From: Tilletia caries
Lineage: Eukaryota > Basidiomycota > Exobasidiomycetes > Tilletiales > Tilletiaceae
Reading direction: 5' to 3'
NCBI GenBank assembly: GCA_032718865.1
Contig: JALUTQ010000032.1
Span: 620,001 to 684,000 of the forward strand
Length of the DNA: 64,000 bases
Shown: one piece after another, positions 45,988-58,922 of the stretch
Position numbering within the stretch: position 1 is the first letter of the stretch
Layout: each line of letters starts with the position of its first letter
Program-made: the position numbers and the translations under genes
Notes under the pieces: generated by a model
The model's database searches: none
Told to the model about the DNA's origin: nothing
The model's input: the letters and a program-made list of their open reading frames with translations, nothing else

Positions 45988-48900
45988 TCATGGATCGTCC
46001 CGGAAATCAATCTCCACAACGACACTGCTGCTCGGCGACCCAGACCCGCCCCGCAGGTCGTGCTCCTCCTTCAATAAGTCGCTCAGGTCGATCGTCGTGT
46101 CCTTTCGGAAGCCTCCCCCTCCGTTGATCATCGCCAGCATCGCAGCCGGGTCCATTGTGCCCGGGAAGGAAGACGACGGTGAGGTGCGGTGGAAGTCCTC
46201 TGACACATGCGAGAAGGACGCCAGGGAGAGAAGCACGGCGTCGTGCTCTTCGTTGTCCGTATCAATCGCCTCCTATTCACGCCCAACGATCAGTGGCCCC
46301 CCAGAAAAAGAGTTTAGTTCAGTCTTGCCCAAACGTCATGAAAGATGCAGAAGAAAGGAAACTCACTCTGAACGACTCAGGAGGAACAAGCGCCCCTTCA
46401 ACCCCATGCTCCATCAGCTCTCCCATCGTCTCCGCCTCGTCCTCCAAAACAAGTCCCATCCGCTTCCTCTCCTCATACTCCTCATTCACACTTAAGCCCG
46501 GGATCGCATCCGAGCGGACGTAGGCCAGGAAGAAGACGCCCCCATACGGCTCCATCGCGCCGCTCTCGTCCCCGATCGCAGTGGCCTCGTCTGTCGGGTG
46601 GATGTGGCCGTCTTGGATGCGGTACCATTGGCCTCGGTGCTGGACGTAAGCCCAGGCCGCATCGCCCGATTTCATCAAGATGGCTCGCAGGTCGTAGCGG
46701 ACCTGGTGATCACACGGCAATCGAAGGGTTGTCTCAGTATCACATTGGGAATGCGAGGTGGGGCGAGAAGTACGGGGGTAACTCACCGTTTGCCACTCAG
46801 GCTTGCCTTCGTACGCCTGTCGGAAATTGTCAATCCGCTCCGCATGGCCCTTCGCAATCTTCTCTTCCTCCGCCGCGATAACTTCGTCCAGCACTAGATT
46901 CACAAGTGGAGAGGTTGGGGGGGTTCAGTAACTTCAAGTTAACTCGATCGTGTCCCCGAGCAAAGCATCAACATACCGCCCAGTTCGTTCTGCAGATGAT
47001 CTCGCATCTGTCTTAGCTTCACCGCCGCTTCCTGGTTCGTTTGCGTTCGAATCGTGTCATCAGACTGCAGGCCGGGGCCTTCCAGATACACAATGGAGTC
47101 CTTCATCAACGAAAGTGTGTCCTTGCCCTGTAAGCGCCCAAAACAGGAAAACAGGATCAGAGGGATGTTGGCCGGGTGAACGCGCTGGAGAACAAGCACC
47201 CCCAAACTCACCCCAGGCGCTGACAACCACTTTCTCCTCTGTATTCTCAGCGTGAGCTCTTCCCTCCTCCGCTTGAGCTCCTCCATCCGATCCGCCTCGC
47301 CGGGCGCCTGACCGTGCGGAACACCCCGTCTTCGTTCCCACAGGAAGGGATCTGCGTAGAAATGCTTGTCGATCCGCCATGGTCGGAACCCGCTGCCGCC
47401 GACTGGTCGTTTGCCGAGGAGGTGTGCACCCAGGAGCGTCAGCTGAGTCTGGAGGTCGACCGGTCTACATATATAACGAAGAGCTGATTACTCACCCGCA
47501 TTTATCGGGGCACCTTCCTTGCCCTTCCCCTTGTCCTTGCTGCCAACCACCGCAGCACCACCATCGCTCTTCGGCAACTCATGCTTGATCGCAACGCACA
47601 GCGTATGTCCAGGCTCCGTCACCAACGCCGCATCATCCTCCAGAACCGTCAAGACCGCCGCAGACATATCATTCACAATGTCCGTATGTCTCAGTTCGAG
47701 ATGGGTGCTGTTGAAGATCGTCAGGGGATTGTTCTGCAGCGTCGGCATCACGGGCGCTGGTGCTGTGGCTGGTGCTGGTGCTGCTGTTGTTGCCGTCGTT
47801 GTCGTAGTTGGCTCGGAGGTGGAGGTAGAGGACGGCCCTCCTCCTTCGACGTCACCTTCCTTGATGTCAGTGGGCCACGGAGGGGCGGGCATGCCGTACG
47901 AAACCAGGCTATCGAAAATGCTGTAAATTTGGCACATGAGCAGCAAATGCAAAGACGTAAGTGCGGGGAGTTCTGAGGAAGCCCCAAGGACCGCAATCAA
48001 CTGGGAGACAGAAAAAGATAAAAAAAAACACTCACCGCGTCTTATCCGCGATCCAACCCTCCTGATCATCCGAATGCCGACCAGCAACAGCCCGAACAGC
48101 AGTCCGATACGCATCAAACAGACTGCCGACGGTGTACATCGCCACATCAGCCGGGTCCGGCATGCCGCTATTGAGCGTCATCACGCTCTGCGGGAGCGTC
48201 TCCAGCACGGAGCCGGTCATGCAGTACGGCCGCGAGGTGCGGTCCATGAAGAAGAAAAGAACCTGCAGCCGCTGGACGACTGTAGCGAAGCGAAAGGGAA
48301 AGGGGGTAGGTCAACCCATGCATATGAAAGATCATGCGGGTGCAGGCGCAAAAAAAAAAACTCACTATCCGCCTTCTCCCGTTCCTCATTGCTTATCCAC
48401 TTGCCCAGCCCACCCGCATTCGACTTCTTACCCGCAGCCACACCCGTCCAAAAGGAGGACATGTCGTTGATACTGCTCAGCCGGTCCATCTCGTACGTCT
48501 GGAACCCGCGGCGTATGGGCGGCAGCGCGTAGATCGCGTGGAGGATGAGCGGGAAGAGCCGGAGTGATTCGAAGGGCGCGGCGAGCGCAGTTGGGCTGTA
48601 AGAAGAGAGAAGAATGGGCTTTTAACAATTTCGGGAGCGTTCGGTATCGCGGCGCGTCACTAGGACGGTATCAGGGAGAAGAAGAAAACACTCACGCTTT
48701 GGGAATCACCTTTGCTCTGAGCCCTCTCAGATGATCGGGCACCTTGCCCTTATCACGCTGCCCAGCCTTCGCACTGCTCTTGCTGCCAAAGCCGCCGGAA
48801 CCGGTAGAGTACCAACTCTCCACCATGCCGGCATCGGTCATACTCGCCTGAATCGCGGCTGCCAGCTCGGGGTCGTCCTCTTCAATGATGCCTCCTCCGC

Positions 48901-50117
48901 CTCCGCCTACACCACCACCTCCTCCTCCATTACCCTGTAAAAGAAATGCGCGCAGGGAAAAGGGGTTGCGATGAGTGTCTGTATCACCAAAGCGTCCTCG
49001 GAAGTTGCAAACTTTTCGACACAACACATCACACAACTTACCCCTTGATCCTCCAAGCTAGCCTGCAAAGCACGTTCCAAGTCGTAATCCTCCTTCGAGG
49101 ACAGCTGCGTCTGCAGCGCGTTGATGTCGCCCGATCCTTCCTCCCTCCGCGGCGGAGGCGAGGGCGGTCTGCGTCCGCTGCCAAAGTTGTCGGGTCCGCA
49201 GGGTACGAGCGCCGTGGAGAACGGAGGGAGATCCGCGTTCCATCCGTCGGCAGGATCAGGCCCGGTGGGGACGTAGCGCATGTCGGAGTTGTCGTTCTCA
49301 GGTTCGGGCGGGGGCGTATCGAGCTGCATATGGTCCTGCGACTGCTGCTCCTGACTGTTCTGCTCGGAGAAGCGTAAGGAGGTACTCCGCTTGGCGGCAT
49401 TGGACTGGGTTGGGGAGCTTCCGTCTGGATGGTCGGGTTGGTCGCCTGGCGTATGGGGTCGGGCGCGCTTGACTCTGACCTCGGAGGACTCTTTGCGTTG
49501 CTGTTGGGGATGGAGAGCCTCGGGACGGGCGAACATGCGGAGGGGAAGTTCGCTGTCGTTGCTGCTTTGCGACCCGACGTGGTCTAGCCGGGACGCCCAG
49601 GCGTTAGGCCGAATGCCGGGACTTGATGAGCTCGTTCCGCTCCCGCTCCCACCGCCAGTCCCCAGACTGGTCTCGTCGAACTTGACGGTTTTGTTCTCGA
49701 AAGCCAGTAAGGGGAAAGGGAGTGTGCCCCCTTGGAACGAGGGTTGGGAAGCAATCCATCCGTCCACGTCGACAGCGTCGGCTGAATGGACCGGCTGACC
49801 ATTGGCATACTTCTTGATCGCAGGTGGGGCTGGGAACGCTGCACTTGTTGATGATCCGCCGTTCCTTCCTCTTCCGGCACTGTTGATCTCGGGGAGATCG
49901 GTGACGCCATTTGTGAAGAATCGGTCGATGGCCGAGTTGAGATCGTAGCTGGCCGCCTGGAGGAGACGGAGTGCGGTTCCCTCGTTACAGCCGCAGATAT
50001 CGACGATGGACCTGGGGAGAGAAGGGGAAGGAAGAGTCAGCAGTCGGGATGCGTACTAAGGAAAGTGAACAGCGCTGATTTGAATGCTCACTGGATCTTG
50101 GAGCGATCGTCATCCAT
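45988..50117 (-). CDS. UBA- and UIM-containing protein with a degenerate USP (peptidase C19) fold
   Basis: Eleven exons on the minus strand (50117-50092, 50011-49042, 48934-48696, 48595-48366, 48279-48036, 47920-47496, 47402-47212, 47127-46977, 46893-46787, 46702-46367, 46272-45988) give 1067 residues. The N-terminus is a UBA-like bundle (IVDICGCNEGTALRLLQ, then SYDLNSAIDRFF). Two ubiquitin-interacting motifs follow: DYDLERALQASLED and DPELAAAIQASMTD. The rest matches the layout of a USP domain of the Usp25/28 kind: PTALAAPFESLRLFPLIL after the usual Cys-box position, then VAIKHELP, a helical insertion, and the closing YDLRAILMKSGDAAWAYVQ with PYGGVFFLAYVR. The Cys box (GNTCYxNS type) and the His of GHYxAY are not seen, so it is probably a non-catalytic ubiquitin-binding scaffold. 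Yeast Rup1, a UBA adaptor of Ubp2/Rsp5, is a possible functional analogue. The acidic, Ser-rich C-terminus ends in EIDFRDDP. Confidence 0.7.
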
Positions 50118-50528
50118 GCTGGCAGACTCGAGCTTTCGGTAAGTTCCCCTTCGCGCGCTTCCCCCCTTGTGCACGGACAGGCCGTTTTGCGACGCGACAG
50201 GAGCGGGCAAGGCGGAGACGAGCGCTGCGCTGCCAGACCAGCGGAGTGCTGTGCTAGGTGCGGGCAAGCGATGGCCGTCGTCGAAGGCTCAGCGCTGCTC
50301 ACTCACTGGATGCGCACAGACTCACAGAGCCTGTTCCTTCTGGCACAGCTTTCCGCTTGAGGTGGTGGTGGTGCAATAGCTGCCCGATTCAGACTCTCAT
50401 ACTGAGACTCGTGTGCAGTCTCACAGGGTCTCACATTTCACATCCTCACCCAGCTCTGGATTTTGGAAGCTCGACGGGAAGAACAGGCAACGACAAGACA
50501 CTCACACTCGCAAAGAAGATCAACCAGG
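50118..50528. promoter_or_regulatory. Divergent promoter region of the UBA/USP-like gene and uS17m
   Basis: About 410 bp between two opposed start codons, no CDS supported and no TATA box recognised. Confidence 0.45.
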
Positions 50529-51243
50529 ATGCCTCCAATGCAGCTGCAGGGCGCCATCGTGCGCGTGAGTCGCTGCGTCTCGCTTTCCCTGTACTTCCCG
50601 CTACTCTCAGGCTGACCACTTCTGTATTTTCTGACATCGCAGGCGGGAAAGATGAGCAAGACAGTCACGATGGCCGTCGCAAAAGATGTCTACCTCTCCA
50701 AGCTACAAAAGGTGAGCTCCTCTATTGTGATTGCTGCTCGAAGCGCAGGAAAGGGCCGCGCTGATCCCTCTGCCATCCTCTCTACAGACTGTGACCAAGC
50801 ACAAGAAGTACCTCATTCACGACGAACAGAACCAGCTGCTGGTCGGAGACCACGTCATCGCAGAAGCATGTGCCCCCCTCTCTGCCCGGAAACGATTCCG
50901 CTTCGTGGAGCTCGTAGGCGGTGTCGACGCCGGTGCCGAACGCAGATTGCGCTCGCAGCAGCTCATGGCAGCCGAAGATCGGGAACGGGTACGGATCGAG
51001 GCCATCGTCCGGGCGGAGACACAGGCAGCGGCGGGGAAGGGAAGCGCGGCCAATCCGAATGCGAAGAACGTCAGAGGGAGGAGAGGGTCGATGGGCAAGG
51101 ATGGGGAGCCGCGGGGGAAGAAGGGGTTTTTGAACCAGGCGAGGAAGCGAATGGCCGCATCGCAGCCGGCGGTGCAGGGCGACGCGGCTTCTCCAGCGAC
51201 ACCGGCGCAGGACGGCGGGTCGTCTTCACCATCACAGCAGTAA
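50529..51243 (+). CDS. MRPS17: Mitochondrial small ribosomal subunit protein uS17m
   Basis: Exons 50529-50564, 50643-50711 and 50788-51243 (introns 78 and 76 bp) give 186 residues. The S17 OB-fold is seen as LQGAIVRAGKMSKTVTMAVA, then TKHKKYLIHDEQNQLLVGD, then CAPLSARKRFRFVELV, the typical order of strand 1 with the K-M-x-K-T turn, the K-x-Y-x-x-H-D segment, and the R-P-L-S-like strand 4. It binds 16S-type rRNA in the mitoribosome small subunit. About 85 extra C-terminal residues are basic, then Ala/Ser-rich. No classical presequence precedes the fold, as in several fungal uS17m proteins. The chosen start MPPMQLQG is the first ATG of the first exon; the second ATG, 9 bases later, is also possible. 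Confidence 0.82.
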
Positions 51244-51583
51244 TCGCACGCTCTGATCTCTCTCTTGAACTGCCCTGCTGACTGCTCTCAGCTTGCCTGC
51301 TGTCACGGTTGAATCTTCCTGCCTGTCCCGTTGGTGGCCCGTTCCCATTCCATCTGCTTAAGTCCGGCGAGACCGAGGCAGCGCTCTCACCATCAGCAAG
51401 GCAAGGACGGTCGCCTCAGGCCTCAGCGCTCAGCTTGGAGGTTCGCTGACTTGAGGCCGAAGGAAGCCTTCTCGACATCAGACTGCTCTCCATTGCGCTG
51501 CCGACGACGACTTGACCCCTTCAGACAGCATCAGTGTGCAGAGCCAGATCGCATATCGCATTCGGAAGAGATCGTTATTGACG
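51244..51583. other. Intergenic region between uS17m and ALO1
   Basis: No CDS or clear element seen in these 340 bp. Confidence 0.5.
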
Positions 51584-53969
51584 ATGAGCGCTGGAAGTTC
51601 CGCTCACTCGCTCTCCGCCTTCACAGACCAGGAGGAGCTCATCGCAGCCGCCATGGACACAACACCAGTCGGCCACCTGTCCACAGAGGCCCTCGAGCAG
51701 CGTTGCGCCCGCATCCTCCTCCCCGCGTCCTCCCCCAAGACTCGCTTCCGCAACTGGGGAGGCACCTTCCACGCACAACCATCGAGCGTATACCAGCCCC
51801 GAGCCGCTCAGCACGTCCTCGAGGTCGTCGAGCTCGCACGCCGGAAGCGCGTTCAGCTCCGCGCTGTTGGTCGTGCACACAGTCCGAGCGATCTGCCTTT
51901 TACGAAGGACTGGGCGCTCCGCATCGAGGAGCTCAAGGGCGCGCTCGAGGTGCGTACTTTGCCCACCCCTCTCCTTGTGGAAACAGCTCCTTGGAACTGA
52001 CAACACATCCTCTTCGCATGTCCTTCAGATTGACACGGACCAGCTGACTGCGACCTTTCTCGCCGGCACGTACATCTCCGACATTCACGACCGACTCGCG
52101 GCGCAGTCTACCCCTCTCGCCCTGGCCAACGTAGGCTCCATCAGCGAACAGACACTGGGCGGACTCATCTCCACCGCTTCGCACGGCACAGGGATCAACC
52201 TCCCCGTCGTCAGTGCCAGCGTGCGAGAGATCACTCTGGTCCTGCCACTCAGCAGTGGCACCGCAGTGGCGAACGCATCTTCGAGCGGAACAAACATCGC
52301 ATGCGGCGGCGGTGCGGGAGGGGGAGCCCAGCTAGTCAAGTGCAGCCGTGAGCTCCGTCCAGAGCTTTTCAACGCAACGCTCTGCGGACTGGGTGCGACC
52401 GGGATCATCGTAAGCGTCAAGATCGCCGTCGTCCCCGCCTTCCGACTCAGACAGGCCTGGGAGGAAGTCCCCTTCGATTCCATCTTTGGGACCGAAGCCT
52501 CGACTTCATTGCATAAACAAGCCCTGCAGTACTTGGACAGACATGGCCTGCCCGAGAAGGAGAAATACGTCGGCTCAGCGAGCGAGGGTACCCTCAGTAT
52601 CGGAAGACTCATCGCACTCGACAAAGCCTTGCCCCCTTCCCCCTTCCGCTTCGCGCCATCCTCACGCTCCAAACCGACAAAGAACATACGCCAACTATGG
52701 CCGCTGGACGGTGTGGACGGAAAGGAGGAGCTCAGCGACGCTAGAAGAAAAGCCGTCACTAGCTATGGTTCAGGGGCGCCCGACGTGGCACCTCTACTGG
52801 ACAATGACCCCGAGCTTGATCCTGAAACGGTTCGCGCGCAAAAAACTCTGGAAGGAGTGGTTACCAGCGCCAAGCACACGCGGATCATGTGGTTCCCGCA
52901 GTCGCATATGTGCACTGTCCTGCGAGCGGAACCAACCGAACAGGTGAGTAGGTGTAAACTTGCTTTCCGGCGAGCCAGCCTTTACTGATGTATTTACTTT
53001 GTAACCTAGCTTCCTACACCGGCCCCTCTAACGCAGCGCCTGCATCACAAGATCGTCGGCTACCACCTCACACAGCTTCTCCTGTATCTGTCCCGGTTCA
53101 AATCGACGCTGCCCATCCCAGTCGCACGTCTTGTGTTCCGACTCACACATCCTGCGATCCCGGACGAGGTGAAAGCAGGAATGCTGTTGCGCGTCCCTGT
53201 GGAGGAGCACGAACATCATGTGGCACAACAGTCCGGTGGTGAGACTCAGGCGCCCGCCGTACCCCAACGACCTGCCTTCTTGGATAATGCCATGTCAAAT
53301 CTTCAACATCAAGGGTTCAATGCGACTCCCTCCGCCGCGGCAGCGGCGGACTCGTCTACGACGGATCAACGTCCCACGCAGCTCACTCTAGTCCAGGGTG
53401 GGAACGATGCCCTTCCTCCGATGAATAACAAGCACGCACATGGCCACGTCATCGACGACTCATGGCGAATCCTCAACATGGACTGTCTCTTCCCGCAATA
53501 CACAGACGAATGGGCGCTCCCCTACGCCTTCGCCGCGCCCTGCATCCGAGCCATGCGGGAGTGGCTCGCCGAGGAAGAATCCCAACCGACCGGTGCGCGG
53601 ATCCACTTCCCCATCGAGATCCGCTTCACCGACGCCGATGGCATCTTCCTCTCGCCCGCGACGGGTCGACGGACGTGCTACATCGGCATCATCCAGTTCC
53701 GGCCTTACAACCTTCCCGTGCGCTACCGGGTCCTCTTCGCCCGGTACGAGCGTTTACTCCGGTACTTTGGGGGGCGGCCGCATTGGGCCAAGACGCACAG
53801 CTGTGGGAGGGAGGAGGTGCGGGCGATGTATCCGCATTTGGAGGAGTGGTTGGGGGTGAGGGAGCAGGTGGACCCGGAACGGGTGTTGGCGAATCCGTAT
53901 GTGCGGAGACATTTGCTGGGGGAAGTGGGTGAGCTTGTTGATGCGCGTGCTTTTAAAAGCCGGTTATGA
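51584..53969 (+). CDS. ALO1: D-arabinono-1,4-lactone oxidase (FAD-linked)
   Basis: Exons 51584-51949, 52029-52943 and 53010-53969 (introns 79 and 66 bp) give 746 residues. The FAD-binding half shows NWGGTFHAQPSSVYQP, LRAVGRAHSPSDLPFT (the His is the usual covalent FAD attachment site; the family more often has VGSGHSPSD), and SISEQTLGGLISTASHGTG. The C-terminal ALO domain has RIMWFPQSHMCTVLRA, WRILNMDCLFPQYTDEWALP, HFPIEIRFTDADGIFLSPA, and the closing GGRPHWAKTHSC. It makes D-erythroascorbate, a fungal antioxidant, at the mitochondrial outer membrane. It is about 220 residues longer than yeast Alo1; the extra sequence is a Gly-rich loop (~52290-52330), a stretch around 52630-52850, and a loop around 53180-53450. 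A second in-frame ATG at 51653 is a possible start. Confidence 0.9.
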
Positions 53970-54976
53970 AAGGGGGGAGGAGGGGGAATGGTCCATGGAA
54001 GGCCGATGATGATGAGGCATGTGTTGGGTCTAGGCTCTGGACTTTTCCGATCGGACAAATCGAGCTTGGGGAAGGCACCGTGCCCCACTGCCCTTCCATC
54101 CTGACAGCTGTGATCTTCAATTTTTGTCGGGTTTAGGAACGATGGCGATGGCGTTTGTGTCAGCGCGGGTCGCCGAGAGCTGACTCAGGGCGCTGAGGCA
54201 CTCCGCAGTAATGGGACAGGACTACTCGTACAGGAGAAGCCTGGCGCCGTGCGTGAAGACCGTGCTCACTCACTACTCACTCCTTCATCGCCTCGTCCTT
54301 CTGCTCAGCTCTTCAGGCTGTTGCCATCCTAACCTCCTCCTCCTCAATCCTCATCCTCATCTTGCACAGGTCCACATCGGCAATTGCCAGCTCAAGGCCG
54401 TGAGATGGCCGTCAGGCAACAGGCGGTCAACAACCCGCGTCATCTCGAAGCGTCGAAATCGTCGGGCGTTGCTATTCGCAACCCTCGAAAAAGCTTCATA
54501 ACCTCATCTCACGAGATGCGTCGAACCACGGCGTTTGTCCGATGTCGAAATTTCTGCTGGCCCTTTCACCTCGGGCAAGACCGGTTTCCCACCTTCACGA
54601 TGTTTTCGCCGTGACAGCGAAGAGTCCGCGCAATCGTTCAAATGGGACGAGATCAAGGGAGTTGCCATGGTACAATTGCTCATTGCGGACCTTGAGGCGG
54701 GGGGGCAAGGGGCGCTGCTGGAGTCGCTAACTTTTTGCCCTCTTAAGTTGGACTCTTTAAATGATGGGACCCTTTCCCTCCTTTCACTCGTCCCCCTCGC
54801 TCTCTGGTCCCCCCCTCCTGCATTGACGCCATTCATCTCCTGCGCACCCCTCATCCGTTTTTGGCAAGCGGCTCCCACTGCCTTCTCCTTTGCTTTCTCC
54901 CAACCTTTTCCCTCCAGCAGCACCGTCGCCAAAGCTCTTCTACAGCTCCTTTGCTTTCAACTCTTCGACGACGACG
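53970..54976. other. Intergenic/upstream region of the seven-helix protein gene
   Basis: No conserved CDS. The last 250 bp are strongly pyrimidine-rich, as in a fungal promoter or leader. Confidence 0.5.
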
Positions 54977-57684
54977 ATGGATCTCCAGCACACCCTGGCG
55001 GCTATGACGCCCGACCAGTTCGAACAGTACCAAGAGGTCCGTTGGCAACTGCTTGTGCTGTACATTACAACGGTATCGGCGACGGTCATCATTCTGTGGG
55101 AGCACTTCATGCTATGGGGGGTGAGTGAAATGCTGAGCTTCGGCTGCCTTGGCTCGGATTTCCTGCTTGTTTAGGTGCTGACGAAGTTGTTTGCGCTTTC
55201 GAAGGCGGAGATGAGGACGTGGCGAGCGCTGTTGCAGGGGAAGAGTGAGTTCGGGCAGGCAAAATCCTCAGCCAACCCGCTGGTGGACTCTCAATTTCTA
55301 CCCGCGCCCGTTTGAACTGACTCTTGCATTTTCGTTCTGTTCCCCATTCCTTACAGTCATGCCCGCCCGCTTAGCGGTCGTGTTGGTCCGGTATCTCGTC
55401 ATCGCCGCCATCGGGATCACCCTCGTGTTCCTCTTCGGCTCTCCCCCGAACTGCAAGGACGCCATCGTAACCATCTACGCGCTCTACACGGCCCTCGTCG
55501 CAGTGGCATCCAGCATCTTCCTCATGCGGCTCCAGATCATCTTCGCCAGTCAGCCATACATCATGGCGGGCTACTACTTCATCTTCGTCATCAACGTCGT
55601 CGCGTGGATCGTGGTTGATCTGGGGTTTGAGGCGTATGAGATTCCGATGAATCTGAGGTGGAAGCATGGGGGGAAGTGCGCGCCGCATGTGACGCCGAGA
55701 TATGGGTCCATAGCGTGGGGTTGTAACCTGCTCTTCGACGCCCTCACTTTGGCCGGGACGTGGTGGAAGCTGCACTCTCTGCAGAAGAAGAAGGATACGA
55801 AGAGGTCGATCGGCAATCGCACGCACCGATACATCTGGCTCTCGAACATCTTCTATGTGAGTTGTGCTGGCGACGCGAACGCTTGCAAACAACTTTCTGA
55901 TGATACCCTGTCTCGGCCTCAACACAGTTTTCTGTCTCTTGCGCCTTCAATATCGGTTGTCTCGTCACTGAGCTGCTGGTAACCTCGCCCATCTACTCTC
56001 ACCTGCGTACGTACTACTAGCAAAGTGATTTGCGATTGTTCGGCACGCTGACATGCATCACTGGATTACAGCCTCTCCGATTGCGTTCTGTGCGCATACG
56101 ATCATATCGTCTCGACTTTTGCTGACGGCAAAAGGTTGGGGGACACTCGATCCGGAGGACGATGTCGAAATCGCTGCTGGCCCAAACATGAACACCTTCC
56201 AGCTGTCCAAGCGACGCGGCGGTGGCGCTGGTGGTGGCGCTGGGCGACCGAATAAAGGCATGCCCCAGGTCTCGTTCACCGTCGATGAGATCGTGACCAT
56301 ACATGACATACCCGCGACGGAGATGGTCAGCTCGAATGCGAACAACGGGCGTTCTGACACCCTGTTCCCATCACGGCTGGCTCCGAGCATCGAAAGCTTC
56401 TCAAAGTTTGATGGGACGACGAACGGGACGCCGAGTGACAGTCAACACAGTCGGGGCTATGTCGAAGCGGAGCCTGCCCGGTTTCAGCACACGGACCGAG
56501 AGGTGACATCGAGTCCCATGCAGTCATCTGCGTGGATGAACGGACCGAGCGTTCCTCCGCCCCAAAGCTCGATTAGGCGATCTGACTCGGACAGACGTCC
56601 GAAAGTCAAAGTCTTGGACGACTCCGTTCCCCTCGAGTCGTCACTCATCATGACGACCTATCCTCGACTGAGTGGGTTCCTTGCCTCGGCTGCCCACAAT
56701 TATGCGATGAGCGGCAGTGGCGGCGGCGGCAGCGGTGGTGGAATGGGATGGGCTAGCATTCCGGAGGGGACGACCAATACTATGGACAACCTGCGCGCTT
56801 CTGCGTGCTCGGCGGCTCCTTCCAGTGCCGTTCTCTCGTCACCGCTATCAAAGGCAAGTGCGTACTGTTCGATGCCTTCTCAGGCGTATTCGCTCGGAGC
56901 AGGAGCGGTGCAAGACTTCAGGTTGTCGGCGAGTCCGACTGTGAATGATTCTCGGATTCCCACGTCGGGGGTCTCGTTCGGTCCATTGTTGCGCGAACCG
57001 GTCACACGCCCGCGCCGGGGGACGACAGCGTCTTCCAGCTCTGCACGCACCTCCACTTCGTCGAGACGCCGTCGGGACAGCAACAAGAACGAAGCAATCA
57101 ACAAGATCAACGAAGGCCACGAGCACAACATCGAGGCTGTGACGAGCACACCTGCGAGTCTGCATTCGGGTGCGACTCTCTCCAGCACGGAGTGCCTCAG
57201 CGTGGGACTGGAACGTACATCCACCTTTGGCAAACGAAGTCTTGACGGCCTTGCTTCCGATGACGGCCTCGAGATTGCATCCGAGCGTGCCAACGGCGCG
57301 ACGAAACTTCCGAGTTCTCCGTTGGCTCGACAGGGCAGGTCAAGATCGATGTCGATGTCGATGTCGAATGGCTCCTTGACCGAACATACGAGCTACGAGG
57401 TGACTATGGCGGGCACCGGCGGTACATCGGAGCATTGGGAGGAATTAGGAGGACGGAAGGCGGGAACGAGTGTAGTTGGAGGAGGAGGAGGAGGAGGAGA
57501 AAGAAGAAGAATAAGCAGTGTCACATTCGAGATAGTGGAGCACGGCGCCCTGGCGACGCACGGGCACGGCACACGGAAGCTCGATGATGCCCAGTCCATC
57601 GACGAGTCAGTCTACATGTCCGACGTGAGCCATCATCACCATGGTGCACCAGGGACAGGGCGGGAGGGCGTTTCCGCCGCGTAG
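54977..57684 (+). CDS. Seven-transmembrane protein with long cytosolic tail, function unknown
   Basis: Five exons (54977-55120, 55175-55244, 55357-55856, 55928-56006, 56072-57684; introns 54, 112, 71 and 65 bp) give 801 residues. Seven hydrophobic segments lie in the first ~300 residues: LLVLYITTVSATVIILW, LAVVLVRYLVIAAIGITLVF, IVTIYALYTALVAVASSIFL, IMAGYYFIFVINVVAWIVV, IAWGCNLLFDALTLAGTWW, FYFSVSCAFNIGCLVTELLV and IAFCAHTIISSRLLL. This layout and the N-terminal short helix resemble the DUF6533-type membrane proteins common in basidiomycetes; no GPCR motif is recognised. The ~500-residue tail is Ser/Gly-rich with basic patches (SSRRRRDSN) and poly-Gly, and probably disordered. The 54-bp first intron is the shortest in the window. 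A receptor-like role is possible but not shown. Confidence 0.72.
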
Positions 57685-58922
57685 TCCTTCTTTCTGCTGG
57701 GGATGACCTTCGGCCGGCGGCCACACCGCATTTGCTCAGCCTTCGGCAGACGGCAGGACGGATTTCCCAAGGCGGCGGCGGGAGTCGGGAGCGGGGAGGC
57801 GGAATTCCTTCATTACGCATCACTGCTCGTCATGCCAGATCAGCGGTGGTAACTCCTCGCGAATTGCACATACAGATCTACGAACGCTTGTCAGCACGAA
57901 TGTCCGCCAATCAAGTGTGCTGTGTGATGCTGGTGCGTGATGTGGGGGTCAATACAGTATGTAGTATAGTGAGCTGTTCTAGCGCGGGAAACCCGTGGTT
58001 CTGCGATGGATCTTCGTTCAAGCGGTCAAGGCTTCCGAGAGACGGTCGCGTTCCTGGCGTGCTGCTTCTCCATGGACCATGTATGACCGCCTCAGCGCCG
58101 AAGACATCAGGCACCAGGCACCGCAGAATAGATCGACATCTGAGATCGACGGCCCAGTATGAACGCACACACGCAGGCACGGCGGAATGCGTTGGCAAAG
58201 GCGGTCAGACGGCCGGCAGGCGCTGGGCGTTGGTGAGTGAGCAGAACGACGTCTGTGCCATTCGGAAGCGTCGTCCCACTTGACTGGTTTTATGTAAAGA
58301 TCCGGCAACGACGGAGCCGGGCGACAGTCGACAGTCGACACCGTGCACCCTGCTGCGCCCTGCCTTCGACTTTGGCGCAACTTCCCCCGATTCAAGGTCC
58401 TGGTTTCACTTCGATTCTGCCAGGGCCGGCGTCTTCTTTTGGTTCTCTTGTGTGAGCACTGCGCCTTTCCGCCGCGTCGCGAAGTCGCGAGTCGCGTACT
58501 CGCGTTGCTGGCTGATGCGGCGCCTCTAGTCACATACATCCGAAGCACTCTGCCCATCTTGATGAGCCTGCCTGCTTCCTCGCACTCAGGCCTCAGGCGT
58601 CATGCGACCGACCTCCTCCCTTCCCCGGGCATCATCCACTCCGGGAAGACGATGTGGAGCGTAGATTGATCCGTAGAGAGACGTGCCATTGATCAGCGGA
58701 AACGATATGTACATATGGTCTATCTGCTCCTGCTGTTCCGCGTCGCGGATCTACTACAGCGAATAGCGAATACCGATCCGCGGCCGGCGTAGTGCTGGGC
58801 GCTGGGTGCCAGCGTGCTGAAGTGCTGAGGCCTGAGGAAGCAGGCCAAATGGAAGGATTTTCCCGGCTGCATGTGTTACACTGGTACACAGCTTCTTACC
58901 ATGATAGAGGATGAGCTGACCT
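57685..58922. other. Intergenic region, nothing recognised
   Basis: Short open frames only; no conserved motifs or repeats detected by eye. Confidence 0.5.

Noticed and set aside
47404..47495. In-frame continuation PVDLQTQLTLLGAHLLGKRP in the USP-like gene
   Set aside because: The intron that would include it as exon would be only ~31 bp and out of phase; the acceptor at 47403 gives a normal 93-bp intron with a CTGAC branch word.
57732..58669. Several ORFs of 80-180 codons in the 57.7-58.9 kb spacer
   Set aside because: No domain, no splice continuity and atypical composition; regarded as chance frames in GC-rich DNA.
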